From the NCBI RefSeq assembly GCF_024746835.1, contig NZ_CP080533.1, positions 186,001-250,000 on the forward strand: 64,000 nucleotides of DNA, given 5' to 3'. The DNA comes from Mesorhizobium sp. AR02. GTDB taxonomy: Bacteria > Pseudomonadota > Alphaproteobacteria > Rhizobiales > Rhizobiaceae. Below the pieces are notes generated by a model, which searched no databases, was not told the DNA's origin, and saw only the letters and a list, made by a program, of their open reading frames with translations. Below are positions 1 through 10,568 of the stretch, one piece after another (position 1 is the stretch's first letter; each line of letters starts with the position of its first letter). The position numbers and the translations under genes are program-made.

Positions 1-1405
1 TGCGGGAGCCGTCAAGCCTTTGGTACCTTCTCGCAAAAAGAGCTGCATCGTCTCGAAGCCATCCAGAAGATCCGCGACCGACGGCTGAGCGTCGTCCAGG
101 CGGCGGAGTTCCTTCATATCAGCCGACGTCAGTCCATCGCCTTTTGCAAGCTTATGACCAGGACGGCGCCGGCGGCCTGGCCTCGAAGAAGCGCGGCCGG
201 CCGAGCAATCGACGCCATGGTGAGGACTTCCGCAATACCGCACTGGATCTGGTGCGCGATCGCTACCGGGACTTCGGCCCGACGCTTGCCCGCGAGAAGC
301 AGCTCGAGCGGCACCAGATCGCCGTCAGCACAGAGACGCTACGCAAGTGGATGACGGAAGCCGGCATCTGGACATCGCGTCGGGAGCGCAAGAGGCAGCT
401 TCATCAGCCTCGTCGCCGGCGTGATTGCCTCGGTGAACTCGTCCAGATCGACGGCTCGCATCATTGGTGGTTCGAGAACCGCGGCCCCAAATGCGCCCTG
501 CTCGTCTACATCGATGATGCCACCGGCAAGCTGCTGCGTCTGCGCTTTGCCGGTTCCGAGAACACATTCGACTATCTGATCGCGACCAAGGCGTATTTGC
601 AGGAATGGGGTAAGCCGATCTCCTTCTACAGAGACAAACATGGCGTGTTTCGCACGACGCATGGTTCGGAGAAGGATCGAACGACTGGCCTGACGCAGTT
701 CGGCCGCGCGCTCTACGAGTTGAACATCGACATCATCTGCGCCAACAGTCCGCAGGCCAAGGGTCGCGTTGAGCGCGCCAATCAGACGCTGCAGGACCGC
801 CTCGTGAAGGAACTGCGCCTGCGCGCATCAGCACGATCGAGACAGCGAATGCCTTTGCGGCTGAGTTTGCTACCGACTTCAATGCCCGTTTTGGCAAGGA
901 GCCGCGGAATCCGAAGAACATGCATCGTCCTCTCGCCCATCATGAGAACCTGGACGGCGCCATGTGTCGCAAGGAGTTCCGCACACTGTCGCAAGCCTTG
1001 ACGCTGCGTTACGACAAGGTGCTGTTCATCCTTGATCCGAGCAACTTTGCGAAGAACCTGGCCGGCAAGAAGGTCGTCGTTTGCGATTATCCCGATGGCC
1101 GGCTCGAGATCATGGAGGGCACCACCCTCCTGCCCTACAGAACTTTCGACAAGCTGCGCTCGGTTCATAGATCGGAGATTGTCGAGAACAAACGCCTGGA
1201 CGAAGCGCTTGCAATGGTGGCTGAGATGCAGGCTGGCCGCGAACTGACGCGAAGCCAGCATGGACCCCGCCGCACCAGCCAGACGAACCATATGTTCGGA
1301 ATCCCTGATGGCAGTCAGGCCAATGGATATGTGAAGCGCGGGCGCAAGCCGGGCAAACGGACGGATTTTATGAACGATCCCGCCGTGATAGCCCGGCGAG
1401 AATAG
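1..1405 (+). pseudogene. ISNCY-type transposase, frameshifted and cut by the window start
   Basis: Three reading frames together spell one DDE transposase. Positions 28-143 encode a helix-turn-helix-like start, 144 to about 820 encode the catalytic core, and about 827-1405 encode the C-terminal part. The core has a first acidic motif (QIDGSHHWW), IDDATGK, and the late motif SPQAKGRVERANQT with its glutamate, as in the IS1202/ISNCY group. Frame changes near 143 and 825 break the protein, so transposition is unlikely. Terminal inverted repeats were not identified, and the left end lies outside the window. The family call rests on motif recognition. Confidence 0.8.
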
Positions 1406-1496
1406 GCACTGGCGAGGCTGGAAGCTGCGGAATGAGATTTGCAACCATGCCTTCTTGGGATCCAGTCCATATTCTAATGAGCTACGGACCGTGAGG

Positions 1497-1805
1497 ATGA
1501 AAGCCGACCGCATGCACGACATAGGCCAATGGTTGCCAACGATCTTGATCCTTGCTGCGCTCATTATGGTGCCGTTCAGCTGGTATTGGCACAAGCTTCT
1601 GGATACCGATGTGAAAGCAGGGCGGGTGAAGCTGTCTTGGTTTGGGCCAACAAATCTGGACACATACCGGGCGTTGAAACGACATGCGATGCAGGGCAAT
1701 AAATTTGCAAAATGGATTCTAATTATAGCGCGGGTTTGGATTGTCGTCGTTTCGCTTGTGGTTTTGGCAGCCTTTTCCAGCCCGATTTGGATTAGGCATA
1801 TTTAG
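1497..1805 (+). CDS. small two-helix membrane protein, unknown
   Basis: Encodes about 102 residues with two hydrophobic segments: one near the N-terminus (around WLPTILILAALIMVPFSWYW) and one at the C-terminus (around WIVVVSLVVLAAF), joined by a polar loop. I do not recognise a family. The start is uncertain: ATG 1497 or 1512 both follow a GAGG at about 1491-1495, and an upstream alternative start at 1455 is less attractive. It directly follows the dead transposase and no partner gene is evident. Confidence 0.5.
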   Translation: MKADRMHDIGQWLPTILILAALIMVPFSWYWHKLLDTDVKAGRVKLSWFGPTNLDTYRALKRHAMQGNKFAKWILIIARVWIVVVSLVVLAAFSSPIWIRHI

Positions 1806-2170
1806 GTTTCTTGCCCTGTTGCAGGTGTGTCAGTGATCTTCTAGCGACCGCAATGGTTCGGGCGCTGCCCTTCGCATCCATGTCGTTGACGGCTCTCAAA
1901 GCTAACGCCGAAGAACCCACGATTGATCGCCCCCGATCGGGCTGCGCAACCCGGACCAGCCGACGCCCGATCGTGCCCTCACGTCGACGCCAAGAAGCGC
2001 GTCACTGTCGCCTTTCTAACTTGCTTCGATCTGTCCGCGAATTGGCCCGTGGATACACTGCGTAGCCAGTCGGTGGTTGGCTCGATTCCGTACTCGGTTC
2101 CATCCAGTCGGACACATCCGCCCCGACATCACAAGGCGAGACCCTCTCAGCCATCGCCAGGGACTGGCTA
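1806..2170. other. gene-free stretch
   Basis: Short open frames occur here, but none has a ribosome binding site plus a recognisable product. No repeat or strong hairpin was seen. Confidence 0.5.
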
Positions 2171-2890
2171 TCACCGAGGCTCTCTATTCATGCTCAGGTA
2201 GGTGGGGTCAAATTCGGCGATTTCCACAAGTTGTTCCCAATCCGAGATAGTGACCGTGTGGTTGACCCAGGTAAAGACGCCTGCCCTGCGCAACGCCGCT
2301 ATAACGCGGTTCATGTGCACCACCGACAAGCCAAGCACGTCTGCCATTTCGGCCTGCGAGAGCGGGAGATGGAAGCTCATGTTTTTTGTCAGATTTACAA
2401 CTCGCAACCGCACGAATAGCTCGCAGACGAGATGGGCAAGGTGGGACGTCTTGGACCGGCGCCCCATCGCCACAATCCACTCGCGATGGATAGCGCCGTC
2501 GACAAGCGTGTCCAACCATAACATCCGGGTCAGATGCGGCGCATTCTCAGTGATGGTGCGCAGTCGGCTATGCTCGGCGAAAAAGACCCGGCAAGGTGAT
2601 AGCGCGGTGATCCCGTGGTCCATGGTCTTGAGAAGGAAAGCATGGAGGTCAACGAAGTCTCCCGGCACCTGGAGGGCTGTGAACTGGCGCCCACCGTCCT
2701 CCAGCACTTTGTATCGCGCCGCCAGGCCCTCCACCAGCAGGGTGCTGTACGTCGGCCGTGAGCCGGCGGCGACTAGATCCTGTCCCACTGCAAAGCTCCT
2801 TCCGGCTGAAACAGCATCGGTAAGGATGACTTTCTCAGCCTCAGAGAGGCAGTCATGTTGTTCAAGTTGCAAAAAAAGGGATTCAAGCAT
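2171..2890 (-). CDS. Crp/Fnr family transcriptional regulator
   Basis: A 239-residue protein: an N-terminal cyclic-nucleotide-binding beta-barrel fold (residues about 20-130, including a GDFVDLHAFLL segment typical of the family), a dimerisation helix, and a C-terminal winged helix-turn-helix (about 165-225) with LSQAEMADVLGLSVVHMNRV as the recognition region. There is no cysteine cluster at the N-terminus, so an Fnr-type iron-sulfur sensor is unlikely. ATG 2890 was chosen because homologues start near this MLESLF sequence; the open frame continues upstream to 3001 with unlikely sequence. The signal and target genes cannot be told. It stands alone, and its nearest upstream gene is an SDR dehydrogenase on the same strand. 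Confidence 0.85.
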   Translation of the reverse strand: MLESLFLQLEQHDCLSEAEKVILTDAVSAGRSFAVGQDLVAAGSRPTYSTLLVEGLAARYKVLEDGGRQFTALQVPGDFVDLHAFLLKTMDHGITALSPCRVFFAEHSRLRTITENAPHLTRMLWLDTLVDGAIHREWIVAMGRRSKTSHLAHLVCELFVRLRVVNLTKNMSFHLPLSQAEMADVLGLSVVHMNRVIAALRRAGVFTWVNHTVTISDWEQLVEIAEFDPTYLSMNREPR

Positions 2891-3144
2891 GGCAAGTTCC
2901 CAATGGTTGGGGGCGAAAGGATCGAACCCTTGAGCCGGCACAGGCGTGTGGAACCGATTCACACTTTGCCCTCTTTGTCTCGCCAAAGGTCGTCCCGCCA
3001 CGGATTAGCCGACGCCTTAACTTAAGCAGACAAGTAAACCGCCTCGCGTCATGAAATGGCGACAAGGAGCATGCAAAGCCGACAGTCAAGGTCCGCGACG
3101 AAAACGAACTGCAATCTCAAGTGATGCCGTTGTAGTCGAGACGG

Positions 3145-4122
3145 TCAATAGCCGCCGATCACGGGCAATATCTCCCCGGTGATATAGCTCGAACATTGCG
3201 GCGATGCCAGGAACACATAGGCCGGTGCGATCTCTTCCGGCTGCGCAGGGCGTTTCATCGGCGTATCCGCTCCGAACTTCGAGACGTCACCGGCCTTCTT
3301 TTCAGATGGGTTGAGCGGCGTCCACACCGGTCCTGGCGCGACGGCGTTAACGCGGATTCCCTTGGCGATAAGGTTGCCCGATAGCGCCCGCGTGAAAGCG
3401 TGGATACCACCCTTTGTCATCGAGTAGTCGACCAGTTCCTTCGACCCGTCGATACCTGTGATTGAACCGGTGTTTACGATCGCTGAGCCGGGCTTCATGT
3501 GTGCCACGGCTTCTTGGGCCATATGGAAATAGCCATAGAGGTTGGTCTTTAGCGTGGTATCGAAATGTTTCTCCGTCAGATCAGCAAAGTCTGCTGAATG
3601 CACCTGAAAGGCAGCGTTGTTGACAAGGACATTGAGCCCTCCCAGTTGCTTGATCGTGTTGGCGACAGCTTTGCGGCAAAACTCGCGGTCCGCAACATCG
3701 CCGCGGAGTGTAATGCAACGGCGGCCTTCGCTTTCTACCGCCTGCTTCGTAACCTCGGCGTCGCCGTCCTCTGACAAATAGACAATTGCAACATCCGCGC
3801 CCTCGCGCGCGAACAGGACCGCGACCGCTCGTCCGATGCCGGAATCGCCGCCAGTAACCAGCGCAACCTTGCTTTCGAGTTTGCCAGAGCCACGCCAGAA
3901 CGGTGCATCGTAAAGGGGAGCTGGCTTGATCTCTGCTTCATGGCCCGGTTTCGGGTGATGCTGTTTCGGAAACGGCGGCGCGGGATATTTTCGCGCGCCG
4001 GCCTGCATTGCGCCAGCAGGTTTCGCTTTCGGTTTGGCCCGATCATCGGCATCGACCTTACGCTGTATGCGCCGCTGCTTCTGGGTGATCTTGGAAGTGT
4101 CGGTTTTCATCGCGATCGGCAT
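3145..4122 (-). CDS. SDR family oxidoreductase, general-stress type
   Basis: A 325-residue short-chain dehydrogenase with the long N-terminal extension (about 80 residues, rich in Lys and Pro) of the YhdG/GSP39-like general stress dehydrogenases. It shows the NAD(P)-binding TGGDSGIGR (90-98), NNAA (168-171), and the catalytic triad Ser220, Tyr233, Lys237 in GSITG and YSMTK. The C-terminal substrate loop contains PGPVWTPLNP. The physiological substrate is unknown. ATG 4122 is preceded by GAGGA at good spacing. It is divergent from the broken kinase that begins at about 4207. No clear EcfG-type promoter was found upstream. Confidence 0.9.
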   Translation of the reverse strand: MPIAMKTDTSKITQKQRRIQRKVDADDRAKPKAKPAGAMQAGARKYPAPPFPKQHHPKPGHEAEIKPAPLYDAPFWRGSGKLESKVALVTGGDSGIGRAVAVLFAREGADVAIVYLSEDGDAEVTKQAVESEGRRCITLRGDVADREFCRKAVANTIKQLGGLNVLVNNAAFQVHSADFADLTEKHFDTTLKTNLYGYFHMAQEAVAHMKPGSAIVNTGSITGIDGSKELVDYSMTKGGIHAFTRALSGNLIAKGIRVNAVAPGPVWTPLNPSEKKAGDVSKFGADTPMKRPAQPEEIAPAYVFLASPQCSSYITGEILPVIGGY

Positions 4123-4206
4123 GGTCTTGTCCTCGGTTGCCGACGGACAACGTGCGTTGAGCGAAAAGGTTGGCTTCAGTTGTCACGAAAACGGCTCGGT
4201 GCAGCG

Positions 4207-7200
4207 ATGTTGGCAGCATCCAACAAGGACAGGGCGAGCGCCGCATTTCGCAGCGCCGGCGAGATGGCTGAGCGTATTGGGTCGCGCGCGTGGAGCGAGA
4301 CCCAGATAGGGCCCGTTTCGTCGTGGCCAACAGAGCTTAAAACGCTCGTCGATCTGATTTTGAATTCTGCTCAGCCCATGTTTGTTGTCTGGGAGCGGAG
4401 CGCATCTGGCTCTACAACGACGCCTTCATTCCAATCCTTGGCCGCAAGCATCCGACTGCTCTCGGCCTGCCCAGCCAGCAGGTTTGGGCTGAGGCTTGGG
4501 ACATGATCAGCCCAATGTTCGATCAGGTCTTCCAAGGCCAGCCCGTGCACATGGACGACATCGAGATCCGGATCGACAAGCGCGGCGCTCCAGAGGAAAC
4601 GCACTTCGCGTTCTCCTATAACCCGGTCATGCCGTCGGACACCGGTAAGGTGGGCGGAATCTTTGGCGTCTGCACGGAAACGACCGACAGATTTCTTGCT
4701 GAAAGACGCGAGCGCCTTGCCGCGGAACGTCAGATCAATCTGTTCGAACAGGCACCCGGCTTCATCATCATGCGCGGCCCCGACCACGTGGTTGAATTCC
4801 TGAATGACGCCCATCGGCTTGTGTTCAACAGCGACGATTGGCTGGGAAGACCAATCCGGAGTGCTATTCCGAGCCTCGAAGGCCAAGGGTTCTTCGAACG
4901 TCTGGACGAAGTATTCAGCAGCGGAAAGACATTCGAGGCGCAAGGCGTTCCGGTTCGCTTTCGCCGTTCGCAGGAAACTCCTGAAGAGAGCCGATACCTG
5001 ACGTTCATCTACGCGCCGCTCTACGACGGCAACAGCACCGTAACCGGAATTTTCTGCGAGGGGTTCGACGTCACCGAGACATACCGCGCGAGGAAGCGAA
5101 GCACTGCGCTTGCCGAGCTCGGTGACGCTGTTCGGCTTATTGAGAACCCGGACGACCTGGCCTACGCCGCGGCCGAAATCATTGGCCGGGAACTGGAAGT
5201 GAGCCGGGCTGGTTATGGCACCATCGATCTGGCGAAAGAGACCATCTCAATCGAACGCGACTGGAATGCTCCCGGCATCAAGAGCCTGGCCGGCGTGCTG
5301 CATTTTCGTGATTACGGCACGTATATCGAGGACCTCAAACGCGGCATCACGGTTGTCTTCGAGGACGCCGAGAAGGATCCGCGCACGAGCCACAACGCCG
5401 AGGCGCTGAAGGCGATCAGCGCTCAATCCTTGATCAACATGCCGATCACTGAAAAGGGTGGCTTTGTCGCCCTGCTCTATCTCAACCACGACAGACCACG
5501 GTCTTGGTCGGAGGAAGAGATCGAATTCGTTCGCGAGATGGCCGAGCGGACCCGAACAGCCGTTGAACGACGGCGCGCGCAGGCGGAACTGCGCCAGAAC
5601 GAAAGCCGTCTGCGCTTCCTCGATGCGCTTGGAAAAGAGACGGCAAAGAGCGCGGACGCGGACGCAATTCTTGAAATCACCACAAGGATGCTTGGCCAGC
5701 ATCTCGGCGTGGCAGTCTGTGCCTATGCCGATATGGAGCCCGATCAGGACCACTTTACCATCCGTGGCGATTGGCACAGGCAGGGCTCAGCCAGCATCGT
5801 CGGCTATTACAGCCTGCAAGACTTTGGCCAGCTTGCGGTCCTCAGGCTTCATCAGGGCTTGCCCTTGATCATCAATGACAATGTTGCCGAACTGCTGCCG
5901 GAAGAGGCCGCCACGTTCCAGAACATCGGCATTGCCGCAACGATCTGCATGCCCCTGGTCAAGGAGGGGCGACTCACTGCTTTGATGGCGATTCATGACA
6001 GTGATCCACCAACCTGGAGTCAAAATGAATTGGCGCTTCTCACCGAGGTCACGGAACGGTCCTGGGCGCATATCGAACGGGTCAGGTCGGATCAAAGCGC
6101 TGCCGAGACCGCGGAAAGGCTGAGCCTTGCGACCCAGGCAACGGCAATTGGAACCTGGGACTACGACCCTGTCGCCAACCAGTTGAGATGGGACAGGCAA
6201 TGCCGGGCCCTGTTTGGGATTCTGTCGGATCGCGATGTTTCTTATGAAGGATCTTTTGTCGCTGGCTTGCATCCCGATGACCGCGAGCAAGCGGACAAGG
6301 CCGTGCGACAGGCGCTGTCTCCAGACGATCCACAACCGTTCAACATCGAATATCGAACGGTCGGTCTTGAGGACGGCATCGAGCGCTGGGTCGCGGCAAG
6401 CGGACACGCTATTTTCGAGGGCAGGAAAGCCGTCCGTTTCATCGGCACCGTGATCGATGTTTCCGATCGCAAGAAAGCCGAGCGTCATCTCAAGATCATG
6501 AACGACACCGGCGCGGCGGTCGCCGCCGAGCTCAATCTCGACAAGATCGTGCAGATCACCACCGATGCCGGCGTGCAACTATCAGGCGCGCAATTCGGCG
6601 CGTTCTTCTACAACGTGCTCGACGACCAGGGCGGCAGCTACATGCTCTACGCCCTCTCAGGCGCCGCACGTTCGGCCTTTGAGAATTATCCGATGCCGCG
6701 CGCCACAGCCGTGTTTGAACCGACTTTTCTCGGGACGGCCGTGGTTCGATCGGACGACATCCTGAAAGACCCGCGCTACGGCAAGAACACCCCTCGCAAA
6801 GGCATGCCGGAAGGCCACCTACCAGTGCGCTCCTATCTGGCCGTGCCCGTCGTCTCCAACTCTGGAGGGGTGCTGGGTGGGCTGTTCTTCGGCCATGCAG
6901 AAACCGGCAAGTTTCTACCTGAACACGAGACTGCTCTTTTGGGTATTGCCGGTCACGCAGCCACGGCAATCGACAACGCCCGCCTGTTCCAGGCGGCCGA
7001 GCGGGAACTTGCAGAGCGACGACGCGCGGAAGCCGCGTTGCAAACGCTCAATTCCACGCTTGAACAGCGGGTGATCGAGGAAGTTGCGGAGCATTCGAAA
7101 GCAGAGGAGCAGTTGCGTCAGGTGCAGAAGATGGAGGCGGTGGGCCAGTTGACGGGCGGCATCGCGCACGACTTCAACAACATGCTTGCCGTTATCATCG

Positions 7201-7512
7201 GCGGGCTCAATCTGCTTCAGCGCAAACTGGCAAAGGGTGAGACAGATGTCAGCCGATTTGTCGAAGGCGCCATGCACCGCGCCGCAGCTCTGACACAGCG
7301 TTTGCTGGCCTTTTCGCGACAGCAACCGCTCAAGCCCGAGCCTATCAACGCGAACCGCTTGATTGGCGGGATGACCGATCTGTTGATGCGGACACTTGGC
7401 GAGACAATTACAGTCGAGACCGCATTCGGCGCCGGTCTTTGGCAGGTCAGGCGGATCCCAGTCAGTTGGAAAGCGCCCTTCTCAACCTCTCGGTCAATGC
7501 GCGGGATGCCAT
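4207..7512 (+). pseudogene. multi-sensor (PAS/GAF) histidine kinase, frameshifted and truncated
   Basis: Originally a long cytoplasmic sensor kinase. An N-terminal PAS (frame starting at 4207, shifted near 4393) continues from 4503 through a second PAS, three GAF domains, another PAS with DVSDRKKAE, and a HisKA domain with GGIAHDFNNML as the phospho-acceptor box. After a second frameshift near 7450 the sequence still spells QLESALLNLSVNARDAM, the start of the HATPase domain, and then stops matching at about 7512. The ATP-binding N, G1 and G2 boxes are gone. Without ATPase it cannot autophosphorylate. The 4503 frame stays open to 8084, but the sequence after 7512 is unrelated. Confidence 0.85.
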
Positions 7513-7880
7513 GCGACGACGACAGCTTCGATCATTTCGCGAATGGAAAGCGCTTCCCCACGATCTCGCGTGACGTCGTCGGGGTAAAACAGTTGAAACA
7601 AAGATTGGGATTGTTAGCGCGGCGCAGCTCCGGGAACAGAACGCCAAACCCATCCTGGTCGCACGACGCGACCATCCGGAACCATGATCATAGCCTGCCG
7701 CCGTCTGCGTGCAGCCGTGCAGCACGAAAACCAGGGAGCTCCACGCGGCAAATTCGGGGGAATAGAGAGGCGCGCCCGCAACGCGCCAGGGTTCGATCCG
7801 AATACCCTCGAGGCAAAAAGCTGCGGCCGGCCTCGCAGCGTGGCAAGCCGGTTGATTGTATCCGATATGTTTCGCAAATC
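7483..7880 (-). pseudogene. PHB depolymerase-like esterase fragment
   Basis: In two or three minus-strand frames the sequence spells FGSNPGALRARLSIPPNLP and then MLHGCTQTAAGYDHGSGWS, the N-terminal strand and oxyanion-hole region of the short-chain PHA depolymerase/LpqC-type esterases. Frame changes near 7720 and 7640 break it, and the GxSxG nucleophile region and the C-terminal half are absent. It abuts the point where the kinase homology ends, so a deletion has probably fused two remnants. Confidence 0.6.
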
Positions 7881-8176
7881 GACATCCTCGCTAAGCGTCT
7901 ACAAACGCTGTGGCAAGAACATCGTTGCTGCAGTGCACAATGGCAAGCTCACTATGCGGGATGTACGCGTGGTCGCCCTGGCAACGCCTACGCTCCGTTG
8001 TTTGATCGTTACATCTGGAACGAGCTCACGCCTAACGGATGTTCGACAAACGACCATCGGAGAAGGAACCAAAGCATCCGATGAAGCATTCCCTGCGATC
8101 TGGCCTGGAGCCGATAGGCACTTGCAAAAATCTCCGGGCGGCCGGGAATACCGACGGCTCCAATGTTAGGACGTTC

Positions 8177-8368
8177 ATGATGAACCACGTCTCTCATATG
8201 CCACCCAATCCGATGGTCGAGCAGCCGGCCAGCGAGGGTTTGCCCACTGCCGTTCAAGGAAACGAAAAGCCAGGATCAATGTCCGGGCAGCAACAAGCAG
8301 CCCAACCTCAGTCAGTCGTCGATGCCGCCGAGAAGAGCCCGTCCGGCTTAAAAGGCGGGTTTTGTTAG
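8177..8368 (+). CDS. hypothetical small Gln/Pro-rich protein
   Basis: Would encode 63 residues, hydrophilic and rich in Gln, Pro and Ser, with no recognisable family. ATG 8177 follows an AGGA at moderate spacing. The surroundings are all gene remnants, so this may be chance. Confidence 0.3.
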   Translation: MMNHVSHMPPNPMVEQPASEGLPTAVQGNEKPGSMSGQQQAAQPQSVVDAAEKSPSGLKGGFC

Positions 8369-8469
8369 CCGCCTTCTGCTGGAAATCGCCGCCCCAAACC
8401 GAGTGTGGCGCGGCGAACGAAGCGAGTTGAACTGGACGGCCTATGCGAGAGCTTCACCGGCTTGCCGGC

Positions 8470-8880
8470 TTACAGTCCCGCGCCACGGCAATCTGTCGGA
8501 AACGTCCAGGCTCTATCGCATGCAGAGTCGTCAAAGCCGCGACATTGTCCTGCTTTGCGTCCCGCTGTAGGACGCCGCGATAGGCGATCCCTTGATGTTC
8601 GGTGTCTCCAACGCACAGCACATTTTGACGGGTAGGCTTGAGTCACGCCAGGTTGACGCTGCTGTTGTACTGCCAGACGACGCCAACATCGCTGTCTTCG
8701 ATGCGCCTTGTGCTTCATCGCCCTTGTCGTCGTAACGAGCCAATTTGAAAAGAGATCAGAGGAGCTGAATTTCGGGTTGCCGTCCTGTACGGCCATTTCG
8801 ACTGCCTGAATCATCTCAAGACCGAGCTTAGCCCGGCCCGACAAGGGTGCAACCACGCCGATCGCTACCCTTTAGCGTCC
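8470..8880 (-). pseudogene. branched-chain amino-acid ABC transporter substrate-binding protein fragment
   Basis: Different minus-strand frames read VVAPLSGRAKLGLEMIQAV, DDKGDEAQGA, GVVWQYNSSVNLAW and VGDTEHQGIAYRG in order. This is the pattern of type I periplasmic binding proteins of the LivK class (GPLSG...G...AV...N, then a mid-domain). Several frameshifts separate the pieces, and the N-terminal signal and C-terminal half are missing. No permease or ATPase genes remain nearby. Confidence 0.5.
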
Positions 8881-8904
8881 GATGGCAGTGTGTTCTTCTG
8901 AATC

Positions 8905-9828
8905 GACCATGAATTCGTCTCTTTTCGTTTCGATCCGTGATTTGCGAGCAGCAAACCGGCCACAGAGGCGATGACCAGGAGGCCGCCGATCACCGTGACG
9001 GCAGTGAGTTTTCTTCAAGGAAGGCCCAGCCGAGCAGCACGGCGATGACCGGATTGACGAACGTGTAGGTCGCGACCAGCGTCGGCGAGACCTTCTTGAG
9101 CAGCCAGATATATGAACCGAACGCCACGACCGCGCCGGCGAGCGTGAGATAGATCCAATCCAACAGAGACGTCAGCGAGACATCAGACAGGACGATGGTG
9201 GCGGGCTCGCCCCGCCACACACTCAAGATTAGGAGCGCTGTTCCGCCGGCAACCAATTCTCTGCCGGAAAGGGCGACCGACGACGCCGAGTCCTTATGGC
9301 CTTCGGCAATGATTGTGCCGAGGGCCCACGATGCGGACGCGGCAAGCAGGAGCAGGATGTCAGACAGTTGGAGCGCGGCCGGACCTTCGATGCTGCGCCA
9401 GGCCACGAGCATCACTCCACCGAGACCTGGCAAAAGAACAGCATCGTTCTGGCAAAGGGTTGGTCCGATCTGCCCAGGAGGCTTCTGCCAGAAATGATCC
9501 AGAACGGCATTGTCGCCAGCAGCAGCGCGGCGAGACCGGACGGCACCCGCTGCTCTGCATAGGCCAGCACGCCGTGGCAGCCGACGAAGAAAAGAACGCC
9601 GCACACACTGGCCCGGAGCCACGATTTCGCGGAACCTCTGTCTCCGCCTGACATGCTGGAATAGGCTAGCAGCAGCAGACCGCCGACAATCGACCGTGCG
9701 CCCATCAAGGCGAAAGGCGGGATGGTTTGCAGCGCCAGGGCCAATGCGAGATATGTCGAGCCCCAAATCAGGTAGACGGCGGCAAATCCAAACAGGATCG
9801 GCATATTTGCTCTTGAATTCGACGCCAT
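8905..9828 (-). pseudogene. EamA/DMT family exporter, frameshifted twice
   Basis: From ATG 9828 the frame gives the first EamA half (FGFAAVYLIWGSTYLALALA, then about four more helices). A shift between about 9490 and 9420 moves to a second frame carrying the second half, with GLGGVMLVAW and ATYTFVNPVIAVLLGW. Another shift near 9013 is needed to read the last helix, VIGGLLVIASVAGLLLA. Restored, it would be a ten-helix drug/metabolite exporter of about 300 residues. It is divergent from the CGNR gene, a common arrangement for an exporter and its regulator. Confidence 0.8.
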
Positions 9829-9889
9829 CGATTTATAACCTTCTAAAGGGTTAGGTACTGGAATAAACCCGAAAGGCGGCATTGGTTCC

Positions 9890-10555
9890 ATGAGAGATGC
9901 AAGTCCTCACGCCGCTAAGGCCACGCAGGTGGGTGCGCCTGTTGATGATTTGGCGATCCGGTTCGTTAACATGGCAGCATGGCGATTGCGCTCTGAGGTC
10001 GAAGAACGCCTGTCCTCGCCCACTGAGCTGCTAGCGTGGCTGCAATCGAATGGGGTACTGAGCAAGGAGCAGTTCGGGAGCTTGCGGCTTGTTTGGAAAC
10101 AGGATGTCGACCTGGCTCGACTGGTCCATGGAAGCGCAATTGCCTTGCGTGAGGTGATCTACAATCTTCTCAGCGCGCGCATCGACGGCAAGGCGCCTGC
10201 TGAAGCAGACGTCGCAATCTTCAACAACATCCTCGCGAGCCATATTCACAGTGCCAGCATCGCCTGGCGTGCGGGCGCGTATGGATGGAACGTGCCAAGC
10301 CCTCACGCTGCGGACTCAAGCCTGTTGATGCCGATCGCCCTGTCGGCGGCCGAACTGCTCACCGGCATTCGGGCCAACAAGGTTCGCCAGTGTCAGGATG
10401 ACAGGGGATGCGGCTGGCTCTTTGTCGATGAGAGCCGATCACAGAACCGCCGCTGGTGCTCGATGGGAGATTGCGGGAACCGGGCCAAGGCCCACCGGCA
10501 CTACCAAAGGGTAAAGAAGCAGGGCATGAGCTCGACTACAAAGGCGTCAAACTAG
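9890..10555 (+). CDS. CGNR zinc-finger (ABATE domain) putative regulator
   Basis: A 221-residue protein with an N-terminal ABATE-type helical domain (about 15-160) and a C-terminal CGNR zinc finger (about 170-210): a first Cys pair (CQDDRGC), then FVDESRSQNRRWCSMGDCGN and HYQR. The family is predicted to bind DNA, and members lie beside EamA-type exporters. The divergent start here is only about 60 bases from the exporter start, so it probably controls that gene, whose coding sequence is now broken. Whether it still has a target is unknown. Confidence 0.85.
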   Translation: MRDASPHAAKATQVGAPVDDLAIRFVNMAAWRLRSEVEERLSSPTELLAWLQSNGVLSKEQFGSLRLVWKQDVDLARLVHGSAIALREVIYNLLSARIDGKAPAEADVAIFNNILASHIHSASIAWRAGAYGWNVPSPHAADSSLLMPIALSAAELLTGIRANKVRQCQDDRGCGWLFVDESRSQNRRWCSMGDCGNRAKAHRHYQRVKKQGMSSTTKASN

Positions 10556-10568
10556 GCTTTCCGAGCGC

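Noticed and set aside
782..1699. 305-residue minus-strand frame across the transposase
   Set aside because: It is antisense to recognisable transposase sequence and has no family features.
4503..8084. Single intact 1193-residue kinase
   Set aside because: Only the part to about 7450 is kinase; the rest of the frame reads through unrelated remnants after a frameshift.
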